DNA from: Lachnospiraceae bacterium
GTDB lineage: Bacteria; Bacillota; Clostridia; Lachnospirales; Lachnospiraceae
Direction of reading: 5' to 3'
Assembly: GCA_910575005.1 (NCBI GenBank)
Contig: CAJTCL010000020.1
Coordinates: 1 to 64,000 of the forward strand
DNA length: 64,000 bases
Of the stretch, positions 24,034 to 33,300 are shown piece by piece. Below the pieces are notes generated by a model, which made no database searches, had not been told where the DNA came from, and was given only the letters and a program-made list of their open reading frames with translations. Each line of letters begins with the position of its first letter. Within the stretch, counting starts at the first letter, position 1. The translations under genes were made by a program, and so were the position numbers.

Positions 24034-25053
24034 ATGGCAACCATGAAAGAAATTGCAGCCCTCTCTGGTGTCTCCCGCGGCACAGTCGACCGAGTATTAA
24101 ATCATCGTGGATCTGTCCATCCAGACACGGCTGCGCGAGTACTAAAAATTGCAAAACAATTAAACTATCAGCCTAACAAAGCTGGTTTAATACTCGCCGC
24201 CCAGAAGAAAAATTTTAAAATTGGTGTTATTCTGTTCCAAGATACCAATCCTTTCTTTCAAGAAGTATTAACAGGAATTTATGCTATGGCGGAGGAACTC
24301 TCTGGCTATAACTGCCAAGTATTGATACGTCAGGTTTCTTTTGATGAATCATGCCAGAGACAAGCAATAGAAGCCCTATATCAAGAGGGAATTCATGGAC
24401 TTGTTATCTCACCCTACAATGCTCCTTCGATCACGGCCGAGATCAACCGTCTCACTGAACAGGGTATACCAGTAATCACTACCAATACTGATATTGAGTC
24501 CCAGCGACTGGCATATGTGGGCAGCAATTATTTCCTCTCTGGACAGACTGCCGCTGGTCTGCTTGGACGAATGACATTTGGAGAAGTATTTGTAGGAATC
24601 ATCACAGGTTCCTCCCATATCCTCTGCCATACAGAGCGCATCGCAGGATTTTTGGAAACCATCCGAAAATACTATCCTCAAGTTCATGTTGTGGAAGAGA
24701 TGATAGAAAATCATGATAATGACACAGAAAGCCGCGAAAAAGTACAAAAGTTTCTCACAGATCACCCTGAAATCAATGCACTTTATTTCGCCGCCGCAGG
24801 CATCTACGGCGGCTGCCAGGCAGTACGCTCCCTTGGGCTTTCTGAAAAAATAAAGATTTTCACTTATGACAATGTGGGATCTACCACAGAATTGATGAAA
24901 CAGGGTATAATCACTGCAACTATCTGCCAACAGCCGTTTTTACAAGGCTACCGCCCCTTAGAATTGATTTTCCGCTATCTGTTAGAGGGCATTGCACCAG
25001 AAACAGAGTTCCAATATGTCGATATTGATATCCGCATTCGGGAAAATATCTGA
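24034..25053 (+). CDS. LacI-family transcriptional regulator with sugar-binding domain
   Basis: 339 residues from the ATG behind TTGGAGGTATATAC; an ATG 24 bases upstream is less likely. The N-terminal HTH is ATMKEIAALSGVSRGTVDRV with hinge YQPNKAGLILAAQKK. A periplasmic-binding-like domain follows (FKIGVILFQDTNPFFQEVLT; GLVISPYNAPSITAEINRL; AYVGSNYFLSGQTAAGLL). The GTVDRVLNHRG helix belongs to the subgroup near RbsR and sugar repressors. Likely targets are the xylB promoter palindrome and genes of this pentose region. It is convergent with the solute-binding gene, only four bases between the stops and no visible terminator. Confidence 0.85.
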   Translation: MATMKEIAALSGVSRGTVDRVLNHRGSVHPDTAARVLKIAKQLNYQPNKAGLILAAQKKNFKIGVILFQDTNPFFQEVLTGIYAMAEELSGYNCQVLIRQVSFDESCQRQAIEALYQEGIHGLVISPYNAPSITAEINRLTEQGIPVITTNTDIESQRLAYVGSNYFLSGQTAAGLLGRMTFGEVFVGIITGSSHILCHTERIAGFLETIRKYYPQVHVVEEMIENHDNDTESREKVQKFLTDHPEINALYFAAAGIYGGCQAVRSLGLSEKIKIFTYDNVGSTTELMKQGIITATICQQPFLQGYRPLELIFRYLLEGIAPETEFQYVDIDIRIRENI

Positions 25054-25057
25054 TAGA

Positions 25058-26713
25058 TCACTCTTTCTGTGCTGCCTGCACTCGTTTTTGAATTTCTTGA
25101 TTTAATTGGTTTACATATGCCTCCACATCTACATTCGCCTGATAGTTACTCATATAGGAGGACCAATTTTCCTCAAACTCCTCCTCCGGTGACATAATGA
25201 TTTTTGGTAGCCACAGACGTTTCACCTCTTCCATCTTTGCTCTCGCCTTCCCATAATCACTCTCGACAGGCCAATCGGCAACACAGGAATAGAGAGGAAA
25301 CCAGGGATTCCCCTCAACCTCTTCTCCCAAAAATTCCTTCCAAGTCTGAAAACCATAGGCATCTAATACTTTCTTATCATATTCTGAAAGTTTTTGGTAA
25401 TATTCTCCAGGCTGCTCTGCCGGAAGTACTGTGTTGATACCATCTGCAAGCATCCCTTCATATGCCGGAAAATAAGTATAACTGCATGAATTTTCTTTGA
25501 GATAATCTCCATTGCTCCAATTGTTGCGCTGTTCTTCTGTTCGATAAAATATCCCCTTTTCATCTACCTCATAGTCAATCCCTTCTTCCCCCCAATAACG
25601 CAGAACCATGACATCTGGCGATAATAAATCATTTAAAAACTGCAAAGCTCCCTCCACGTCTTTACAGTCCACGGAAATTCCCAGACCTGTGCCTGTATTC
25701 AAATTTAGCTCAGAACAATTATATTTTCCTTTTATCTTTTGATCAACTGTGATTGGAAGTGGAACATAAGTCCTGTCATCCTTGCCGTTGGCATAAAGAA
25801 TATTTTGGGCGTCCATAATCTGCCAGTACTGATCTACAAATCCCAAGACATTTCCAGAGGAAATCTTATCTACATACTGGCTAAAGGACAAAGTAAACGT
25901 TTCTGGATCAATTACATTCTGCCCAAACATCTGGCAAAGCTTATGATAATACTGTTTCGCTTCTGGTAGTGTATCATACACGGAAGCCTTCTGCGTCTTT
26001 TCGTCTACAATTGCACATCCCTCATTGGGATAACCAGCAAGAAACATGGGGGGATTTTCCAGACAGAAATAGCGCCAGTCATCACAAAGAATCTCAAATC
26101 CAATATTATCCTTTCCATCTGATTGCGGATTTTCTTTTAAATATGCTGTAATCAGATCGAAATATTGGTCTAATGTCTCAATCTTAGGAAAATCTGCCCA
26201 TTCCAAGACCCGTTTTTGAATCCAAAATGCTTCCCCAGAGAGCATTGTCTGTGTATTATGCCCCTGTATTACCCCAAATGGTGGAATATAGTAAATATGG
26301 CCATCCTCTTTGCGCAGTGATTCCCACTGTTTTGGTGTCAGGTATTGATACAAATGGGGATAATCTTCCAGATAATCCTCCAGAGGAACTAATGCTCCCG
26401 CCTCCACCAAACGGCTGGAGGCATCTGCGCCATTGATAAAATCAGGATATTCCCCAGTACTAATCATTGTCTCAATTTTTTCCTCCGGTGTCTGTCCGCT
26501 CAGCCATTCCACTTCTGCACTTACGCCCGTGATCTGGGTAATTTTATCGCGAATACGATTTTTCTTTGACTTGTTGTCGCCTGGCACGGCCATAAAAGCT
26601 GTAAAAGTTCTAGCCTCCTGATCTCTTCCAAAATCAGTGATTTTATAAAGTCCTGCTAAAACCACGGTTACAAAAATCAATATTCCCAGCAGCCATATAT
26701 GTTTTTTATTCAT
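25058..26713 (-). CDS. Extracellular solute-binding protein (family 1) linked to YesM/YesN, no lipobox cysteine
   Basis: 551 residues. Residues 5-24 are a signal or anchor segment (HIWLLGILIFVTVVLAGLYK). The lipobox place reads VLAGLYK, with leucine where lipoproteins have cysteine, so membrane anchorage by the uncleaved helix is likely. The rest is a type-1 solute-binding fold: MISTGEYPDFINGADASSRL and GALVPLEDYLEDYPHLYQYL recall LplA/YtcQ-type proteins that bind oligosaccharides. The start codon overlaps the yesN stop in ATGA. No permease or ATPase genes are near. A sensory role beside YesM is inferred. Confidence 0.78.
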   Translation of the reverse strand: MNKKHIWLLGILIFVTVVLAGLYKITDFGRDQEARTFTAFMAVPGDNKSKKNRIRDKITQITGVSAEVEWLSGQTPEEKIETMISTGEYPDFINGADASSRLVEAGALVPLEDYLEDYPHLYQYLTPKQWESLRKEDGHIYYIPPFGVIQGHNTQTMLSGEAFWIQKRVLEWADFPKIETLDQYFDLITAYLKENPQSDGKDNIGFEILCDDWRYFCLENPPMFLAGYPNEGCAIVDEKTQKASVYDTLPEAKQYYHKLCQMFGQNVIDPETFTLSFSQYVDKISSGNVLGFVDQYWQIMDAQNILYANGKDDRTYVPLPITVDQKIKGKYNCSELNLNTGTGLGISVDCKDVEGALQFLNDLLSPDVMVLRYWGEEGIDYEVDEKGIFYRTEEQRNNWSNGDYLKENSCSYTYFPAYEGMLADGINTVLPAEQPGEYYQKLSEYDKKVLDAYGFQTWKEFLGEEVEGNPWFPLYSCVADWPVESDYGKARAKMEEVKRLWLPKIIMSPEEEFEENWSSYMSNYQANVDVEAYVNQLNQEIQKRVQAAQKE

Positions 26714-28329
26714 GAACCGCCCCTCTTTCCTGTGTTTTGCAAATTTTCTTCCTTCCCCTGTTTTCGATTTCGGATGCGATATTGGTTTGGCGTCATCTGA
26801 TTGGCCTGTACAAATTTATTGATAAAATATTCCGCCTTTCCAAATCCTACTTGTTGCGCAATGGCATAAATTCGCAGATTTGTGTGAAGCAACAGCTCCT
26901 GTGCTTTCTCAATCCGCAAATTATTGAGATAGTCGCGAAATGCAATTCCATATTTTTTCTTATAAAGCTGTCCCAGATAGACATTATTTACATAAAACAT
27001 CTCCCCTAATGATTTGAGGCTCATTTTTTCCATATAATGTTCCATCACATAATCATCCACCTTGTCCAGAACCTTTCTCGATTCTTGTGTGCGCACCTGA
27101 GCCAGATAGCCCGCATAACCAGAAAAAAACTCTGTAATCTCCTCTGTACTGCCTGTCAAAACGAGCTTGTTAAAGGATTCCTTTCCAATGTATTCCAGTA
27201 TCTCCTGCTGATTTGTCTGATCATCAAATTCTTGCACCATCTCCATAAGACGGTATAAAATATGATAAATACTGGCGCTGACCATTTCCAAATTCATATC
27301 ACTGCTGCGAATTTGGTCAAAAATACGTCCCGCAAAATTTTGAATCTCTGAAATCTGATTATTCTTTACAGCCTCCAAAAGCGCCTCCACATCTGCTTCC
27401 CGAATACCCATAGATGATTTTGGATGACGAAATTCCTTATAATTTTGCACCTGCGATTCTTCTTGTCCTAACCCATGCAGGCAGCGCACTACACGAATCG
27501 AAAAAAAAGATTTGGACAATTGCTCCAACTTCTCAATTTGCTGCCCCACATAAACTTGGATCCGATAGGGAAAATGCTGTGTTACCCGCTTTTGTAGATT
27601 TTCCAAAAATTCTTCTTCCAACAAATGACTGCCCTCATAAATCCCTTTTGTCAACAGCAGCCCTGCTCCAAAAACTTCTCCCTCTGTCTCTATTATGGGA
27701 ATTACATGATATGCAAATCGTCCCATCATCCCTTGAAGATAACGAATTAAATCTTGCTGCTGTTCCATCTGACCACTGTGCCCCAAGGCAGCAAATTCCT
27801 TTTGATTTCTATCAAATTCAATGCTTACATATTTTTCCACCCTAGTGTCTGTAAGATACTTTTTTATCTGTTCCAGATCCTCAGAAGAAAACTTGCCCAA
27901 CAACAATCTTGCGATATGAAAATCATATTTTTGCTGCCGCTCTTGCTGTTCCTGCCGATAATCGTGATTCACCTTTGTCAGAATACGAATCAATTCCTCT
28001 TCCTGGACAGGTTTGAGCATATAATCCAACACATTCATTTGCAGCGCTTTCCTAGCATACTGAAACTCTGCATATCCTGTTAGAATTATAAAACGAATCT
28101 GGCGCGATAGATTTTTTTGTACATAAGAAATTAATTCCATCCCTGTCATCCCAGGCATCTTAATGTCAACAAAAACCAGATCAACATCGGTCTCCTCCAG
28201 AATGTGAATTGCATCCATACCATTTTCGGCCTCTGCCAAGACCTGATAACCATATTTTCCCCAATCAACCAACTGCTTTAACCCCTGCCTGATAAACTGC
28301 TCGTCATCTACCAACAATACTTTGATCAT
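26710..28329 (-). CDS. Response regulator, YesN type (receiver plus AraC HTH)
   Basis: 539 residues. Receiver domain at 1-120: VLLVDDEQFIRQGLKQLV, phosphoacceptor D55 in LVFVDIKMPGMTGMEL, threonine in FIILTGYAEFQYA and lysine in DYMLKPVQEEEL. A long middle region without a recognised domain spans 130-420. The C-terminal AraC-type double HTH (about 430-530) includes SLKSLGEMFYVNNVYLGQLY and AIAQQVGFGKAEYFINKFVQ. It is phosphorylated by the YesM-like kinase, whose gene ends 18 bases upstream. Targets are probably this carbohydrate locus. Confidence 0.88.
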   Translation of the reverse strand: MIKVLLVDDEQFIRQGLKQLVDWGKYGYQVLAEAENGMDAIHILEETDVDLVFVDIKMPGMTGMELISYVQKNLSRQIRFIILTGYAEFQYARKALQMNVLDYMLKPVQEEELIRILTKVNHDYRQEQQERQQKYDFHIARLLLGKFSSEDLEQIKKYLTDTRVEKYVSIEFDRNQKEFAALGHSGQMEQQQDLIRYLQGMMGRFAYHVIPIIETEGEVFGAGLLLTKGIYEGSHLLEEEFLENLQKRVTQHFPYRIQVYVGQQIEKLEQLSKSFFSIRVVRCLHGLGQEESQVQNYKEFRHPKSSMGIREADVEALLEAVKNNQISEIQNFAGRIFDQIRSSDMNLEMVSASIYHILYRLMEMVQEFDDQTNQQEILEYIGKESFNKLVLTGSTEEITEFFSGYAGYLAQVRTQESRKVLDKVDDYVMEHYMEKMSLKSLGEMFYVNNVYLGQLYKKKYGIAFRDYLNNLRIEKAQELLLHTNLRIYAIAQQVGFGKAEYFINKFVQANQMTPNQYRIRNRKQGKEENLQNTGKRGGS

Positions 28330-28347
28330 TCTGCCTCACCTGCCTTC

Positions 28348-30123
28348 TCAATACTGCTCTTCTATCTCTTTTTTAGGAAGTTGAATACAAATCTCTGTTC
28401 CTTCCTGAGCAGCACTGTTAATATCAATTTCCACCTCTTCCCCATAATACTGATGCATCCGCACAACGGTATTAACTATGCCGATACTTTTTTCCGTCTC
28501 CTTGAGATAACGGATATCTGCTTCCTGCACCTTTTTTTTCAAATCGTCTAATTCTCTCTGCTCCATGCCACTTCCTTGGTCCATAATCTCAAAATATAGA
28601 AATTCCTCATCTTCTGATACCATCACTGTGACTGAACCACCCTCTAAGCTGTTTTCAATTCCATGAACACAGGCATTTTCCACAAAAGTGATAATAATAA
28701 ATTTGGGAATCAATCGCTTCCGGCATTCCTCTTGCACATGTAGAAAAAATTCTAACCGTTCTCCAAAGCGATATTTTTGTATCTCTAAATACCTTCTGAC
28801 ATTATCACATTCCTCTTCAATTGTCACAAGATCTCGATTCCACTGGATATTTTTTCTCATCAATATTGCAAAACTCTCCAAAATCCTGGCTGTCTCTGTC
28901 TCCTGTTTTAAAATACTGTGCATACGAATACTTTCCAGTGCATTAAATATAAAATGCGGATTTAGCTGGCTTTGTAGCGCTTTTAATTCCGCCTGCTTCT
29001 TGGCAATTTCCAGACTCTGTTCACGCTCTTTATTTTTAAATACGACTTCAATTAACTCCTTAATCCGCATTACCATCAAATTATAACTGCGAATCATCGC
29101 TCCAATCTCGTCTATACCTTTATCGCCAGGAATCACTTCATAACGACCTTCTTTGACACGCTCTAAATATTGTTGTGTCAAATCTACTCTGTCATGAAGA
29201 GAACGATAAAAAATATAGATAAACAGACTGGGAAACATCAAATTAATCAGATATAATAACAGAATATATCCTTTCTGCCCCCAAATCATTCCAAACGCTG
29301 CTGGACGTTCTTCGGTAAGATAAATTGACAGTTTCTGGCCATACAATTCTATTGTTCTTTGCAGAGAACACCCCTTTTCCTGATAGGCGCTCAAATCCCA
29401 AAACGCTTTTTCTTTACTGTTTTTATCCCTTGTCGTAAACAAAATACAATCTCCAATACATAGATATGCATCTGTCTGGTCACAGATTCGCTCCATACTC
29501 TCTAACATGGATTGATAATCTAATTCTAACATAATGATATTATGATCTCCACAGAAGTTGAGCTTCTGCATCAACACAACACGCCTGCCTTTGCCTATAT
29601 AGCCGCCGGATTCTCTGCCATCCTCATAATAACTATACAATAAAATATTTCTGCCACTCTCTTCAAAAGCTTGATACCAACTGCTGTCTTTTACAGTATC
29701 ATTGTAAATAAAATAGGTGCCATTGGTAATAGTACTATTTCCAGTGCAAATTACAATATTATAGGCTGACTGTGCTGTATAATAATATTGAATCACTTGA
29801 TCATCCATCAACTGCACAAAAGCTTCATAATATGCCACCTTATTTGGATATTCCCGCTCTAAAAATTGTTTTAATCTGGCATTACGGTTTAGATAGTCTG
29901 CGATAGATAACTGCGCAGATATGTTACTACTCAATTCAAACTCCAGACGGTCCGCCATATTTTTTATCTTCTGATCTTGCTCCTTGTTCATTCCCTGATT
30001 CATACTCCAAATAATCATTCCATTGGTGGTAATCAGTGGAAACAAGACACAGATTAAGAAAAGAATGATTATTTTATCTCGTAGTTTGATTGCATTTGCT
30101 TTCAGCCATATTTTTCTTTTCAA
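28348..30123 (-). CDS. Sensor histidine kinase, YesM type
   Basis: 591 residues from a TTG behind GGAGGAAAAAGGA; a frame starting earlier at an ATG lacks a ribosome site. Membrane helices lie near residues 16-38 (IIILFLICVLFPLITTNGMI) and about 278-300 (GYILLLYLINLMFPSLFIYI), bracketing a dCache-like outer domain of about 240 residues. A HAMP region follows (QYLERVKEGRYEVIPGDKG). The His-kinase domain has LNPHFIFNALESIRMHS and the ATPase has IVEN-like ITFVENACVHGIE and DQGSGM. It pairs with the YesN regulator and possibly with the downstream binding protein. Confidence 0.87.
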   Translation of the reverse strand: MKRKIWLKANAIKLRDKIIILFLICVLFPLITTNGMIIWSMNQGMNKEQDQKIKNMADRLEFELSSNISAQLSIADYLNRNARLKQFLEREYPNKVAYYEAFVQLMDDQVIQYYYTAQSAYNIVICTGNSTITNGTYFIYNDTVKDSSWYQAFEESGRNILLYSYYEDGRESGGYIGKGRRVVLMQKLNFCGDHNIIMLELDYQSMLESMERICDQTDAYLCIGDCILFTTRDKNSKEKAFWDLSAYQEKGCSLQRTIELYGQKLSIYLTEERPAAFGMIWGQKGYILLLYLINLMFPSLFIYIFYRSLHDRVDLTQQYLERVKEGRYEVIPGDKGIDEIGAMIRSYNLMVMRIKELIEVVFKNKEREQSLEIAKKQAELKALQSQLNPHFIFNALESIRMHSILKQETETARILESFAILMRKNIQWNRDLVTIEEECDNVRRYLEIQKYRFGERLEFFLHVQEECRKRLIPKFIIITFVENACVHGIENSLEGGSVTVMVSEDEEFLYFEIMDQGSGMEQRELDDLKKKVQEADIRYLKETEKSIGIVNTVVRMHQYYGEEVEIDINSAAQEGTEICIQLPKKEIEEQY

Positions 30124-30183
30124 TCCTTTTTCCTCCTCACCTCCATTATATCGAATGATCACTGAAAAAAACAGGGTATTTTT

Positions 30184-30290
30184 AAGGTGTCCCCAAAGCC
30201 ACAGCCCTCCAAAGTCATACCAGATTTTCGGAAGGGATGCAATCTCAATCCGGCATATACTTCGGGGAGCTACGGCTTTGGGGACACCTT
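30184..30290. repeat. 107-bp element with perfect 17-bp inverted ends
   Basis: AAGGTGTCCCCAAAGCC at 30184-30200 is the exact reverse complement of 30274-30290. The next ten or so bases inward also pair imperfectly. It lies between the GH43 gene and the YesM operon. It could be a MITE, or an RNA stem-loop ending or attenuating the GH43 transcript; a TTTTTTT run follows a few bases beyond it on the minus strand. Confidence 0.75.
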
Positions 30291-30339
30291 CATTAATGTC
30301 ATTTCAAACTGCTGTGTAGCCTATTTTTTGTAATAATTC

Positions 30340-33300
30340 TTATTTTATCTTAAAATTCTTAGTCTTTGCTTTTATCAAAAGCTTCTTATAAAACGCTTTT
30401 TTAGACTTATTCACGGTAAATACAGCATTTTTCTTGATACTCTTAAATGCATTCTTTCCAATTGTCTTAATTGCTGTACCGCTGAATTTAATCTTTGCAA
30501 GTTTCTTTGCTCCAAAGAAAGCTTCGCTTCCAATGCTCTTGATATTCTTTCCAACCACAGCACTCTTAAGATTTCTCTGGTTCTTAAATGCTTTATTTGC
30601 AATTGCTGTCACTTTGAAAGTCATTCCATTGTATTTTACAGTTGCTGGTACATTGACAGAAGTAAGCCTTGCAGATGTACCTGTGACTGTCACCTGTTTT
30701 ACAGATGCTGTACACTTAGTGATCTTATATTTCAATTTCTTGGAAGTAAAGGTCTTCTTCATGCTGAATACCGCTTTTTTGCTGATACCCTTAAATGCAT
30801 TTTTGCCAATTGTTTTCACCGCTGTTCCCTTAAAGGTCACTTTCGCTAACTTCTTATCATTATAGAATGCTTTGCTTCCAATTTTGGTAACATACTTGCC
30901 AATCACTGCACTCTTTATTGTACTCTTTTTGGCAAATGCATTATTACCAATCGCTGTCACCTTAAAGCTCATGCCATTGTATGTCACAGTTGCCGGTACA
31001 GTTACAGAAGTAAGTTTTGCAGATGTGCCCGTAACTGTCACCTGTTTTGTCGATGCCGTGGACTTAGTGATCTTATATTTCAGCTTACTTGATGTAAAGG
31101 TGGAAGTAGGCATAACGAATGCCGCATTCTTAACAATATTCTTAAATGCATCCTTACCAATGGTCTTCACTGCCGTTCCCTTAAAGGTTACTTTGGCAAG
31201 CTTCTTATCATTGTAAAATGCCTTGGTGCCAATACTGGTGACATATTTACCAATCACTACACTTTTGAGGTTTGCCTGATTTGCAAGTGCATTACTGCCG
31301 ACTGCTGTCACCTTAAAGCTGACATCTTTGTATTTTACAGTATCTGGTATCGTAACACTCGTAAGCTGCTTTGTTGCCCCAATTACCGTTACTTTCTTTG
31401 ATGTAGCACTGTAAGCTGTAACTTTATACTTCAGTCCGTTGCTTGCTGTAAAGATATCATTCACAACTGGCTGTGATGGAGCATCCAACGATCCCTCAGC
31501 ATCTTTGACTGCCTGTTTTAATTTCTGCAAAGCTGCCTCTAGTTCTTCCTGGGTTACTCCGTCTTTCTTCAATAATGCTTTCACTGCATCAATCTCGGCC
31601 TGTAATTTTGCTTTTTCCGTTGCACTGAGTTTCTCAAGCAGCTTTTCAGCCTCGGCAAGCTTATTGTTAATCTGTTCATCTAACGGCTTTGTTGTTTCCT
31701 CGGCATCTTTTACAGCTTTCTTCAACTGCTCTAACGCCTTCTCCAATTCTTCCTGGGTTACTCCGTCTTTCTTGAGTAATTCTTTGACTGCATCAATTTC
31801 CGCCTGTAATTTAGCTTTTTCTTCCTCGCTCAATTTTTCAAGCAGCTTCTCGGCCTCGGCAAGCTTATCATTCAACTGCTCATCTAATGGCTTTGTGCTC
31901 TCCTGTGCATCTTTCACTGCCTGGGTCAACTTCTCTAATGCCTGTTTCAGTTCTTCCTGGGTTACTCCCTCTTTCTTGAGTAATTCTTTGACTGCATCAA
32001 TTTCTGCCTGTAATTTAGCCTTTTCTTCCTCGCTCAATTTTCCAAGCAGTTCTTCTGCCTCTTTGATCTTGTCATTTATCTGCTCATCTATTGGCTCTTT
32101 GGTGCTATTCTCAGCATCTTTCACAGCTTTCTTCAACTGCTCTAATGCCTTCTCCAATTCTTCCTGGGTCACTCCGTCTTTCTTGAGTAATTCTTTGACT
32201 GCATCAATTTCTGCCTGTAATTTAGCTTTTTCTTCCTCGCTCAATTTTTCAAGCAGCTTCTCGGCCTCAGCAAGCTTATCATTCAATTGCTCATCTAATG
32301 GCTTTGTGCTCTCCTGCGCATCTTTCACTGCCTGGGTCAATTTCTCTAATGCCTGTTCTAGTTCTTCTTGAGTTACTCCATCTTTCTTGAGCAATTCTTT
32401 GACTGCATCAATTTCTGCCTGTAATTTAGCTTTTTCTTCCTCGCTCAATTTTTCAAGCAGCTCTTCTGCCTCTTTGATCTTGTCATTTATCTGCTCATCT
32501 ATTGGCCCTTTGGTGCTATTCTCTGCATCTTTCACTGCCTGGGTCAACTTTTCTAATGCCTGTTCTAGTTCTTCTTGGGTTACTCCATCTTTCTTGAGCA
32601 ATTCTTTGACTGCATCGATCTCAGCCTGCAGTTTTGCCTTCTCAGTATCACTCAGTTTTCCAAGAAGTTTCTGTGCCTCAGAAATTTTATCTTCGATCTG
32701 GTTTTCTATTGGTATGCTCTCGCTCTCTGTAAACTGATAATAATCTACATTCATGATATTTTCTGTCTCAGAGCCGCGGAATACCAAAAAAACATTCTTT
32801 GTTCCAGTCACATTGTCTACTTCACATTCTACCGGTTTGTATGTGTCTTCGCCTCCAGTCGCTGGAACTTCTACTTCACCGATCAAAGTTCCCTCCGGGC
32901 TGTCGAGACGTACTTCAATTTTTCCTCCCTTTGCAGACGCCGCACTTACCTGGAATTTTGCAGCACCTTTTTCACCAAAATTCAACTGAGCTACAGAAGT
33001 CCAGTCTCCATTCTGAAGATCCGTCAGCGCCATATTATAATCACTGAATAATTTTCCAGGCTCTGCACAAACTTTTGCTTTCACGCCTGCATTCCAGGCA
33101 ATGGTCTCTGCATCGATTCTCTCATAAGGGGTCATATCTCGCAGCTGTGGAATCCCTGCATAAGTTCCCTTAATCTGCTTGATACTTCCATCACTATTCA
33201 TTTTAATCTCATCAATATGAGTAGAACGATAACCCAATTCCACACCAAGAGCCTTCGATACGGTCTGTGCATGGTAAATAAAATAACTTACACCTTCATA

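Noticed and set aside
31439-32737. Long plus-strand open frames (310 and 116 codons) opposite the helical repeats
   Set aside because: They are the antisense of the repetitive GH43 gene; the Ser/Phe/Asn-rich composition follows from Glu/Lys/Leu codons on the other strand, and no ribosome sites fit.
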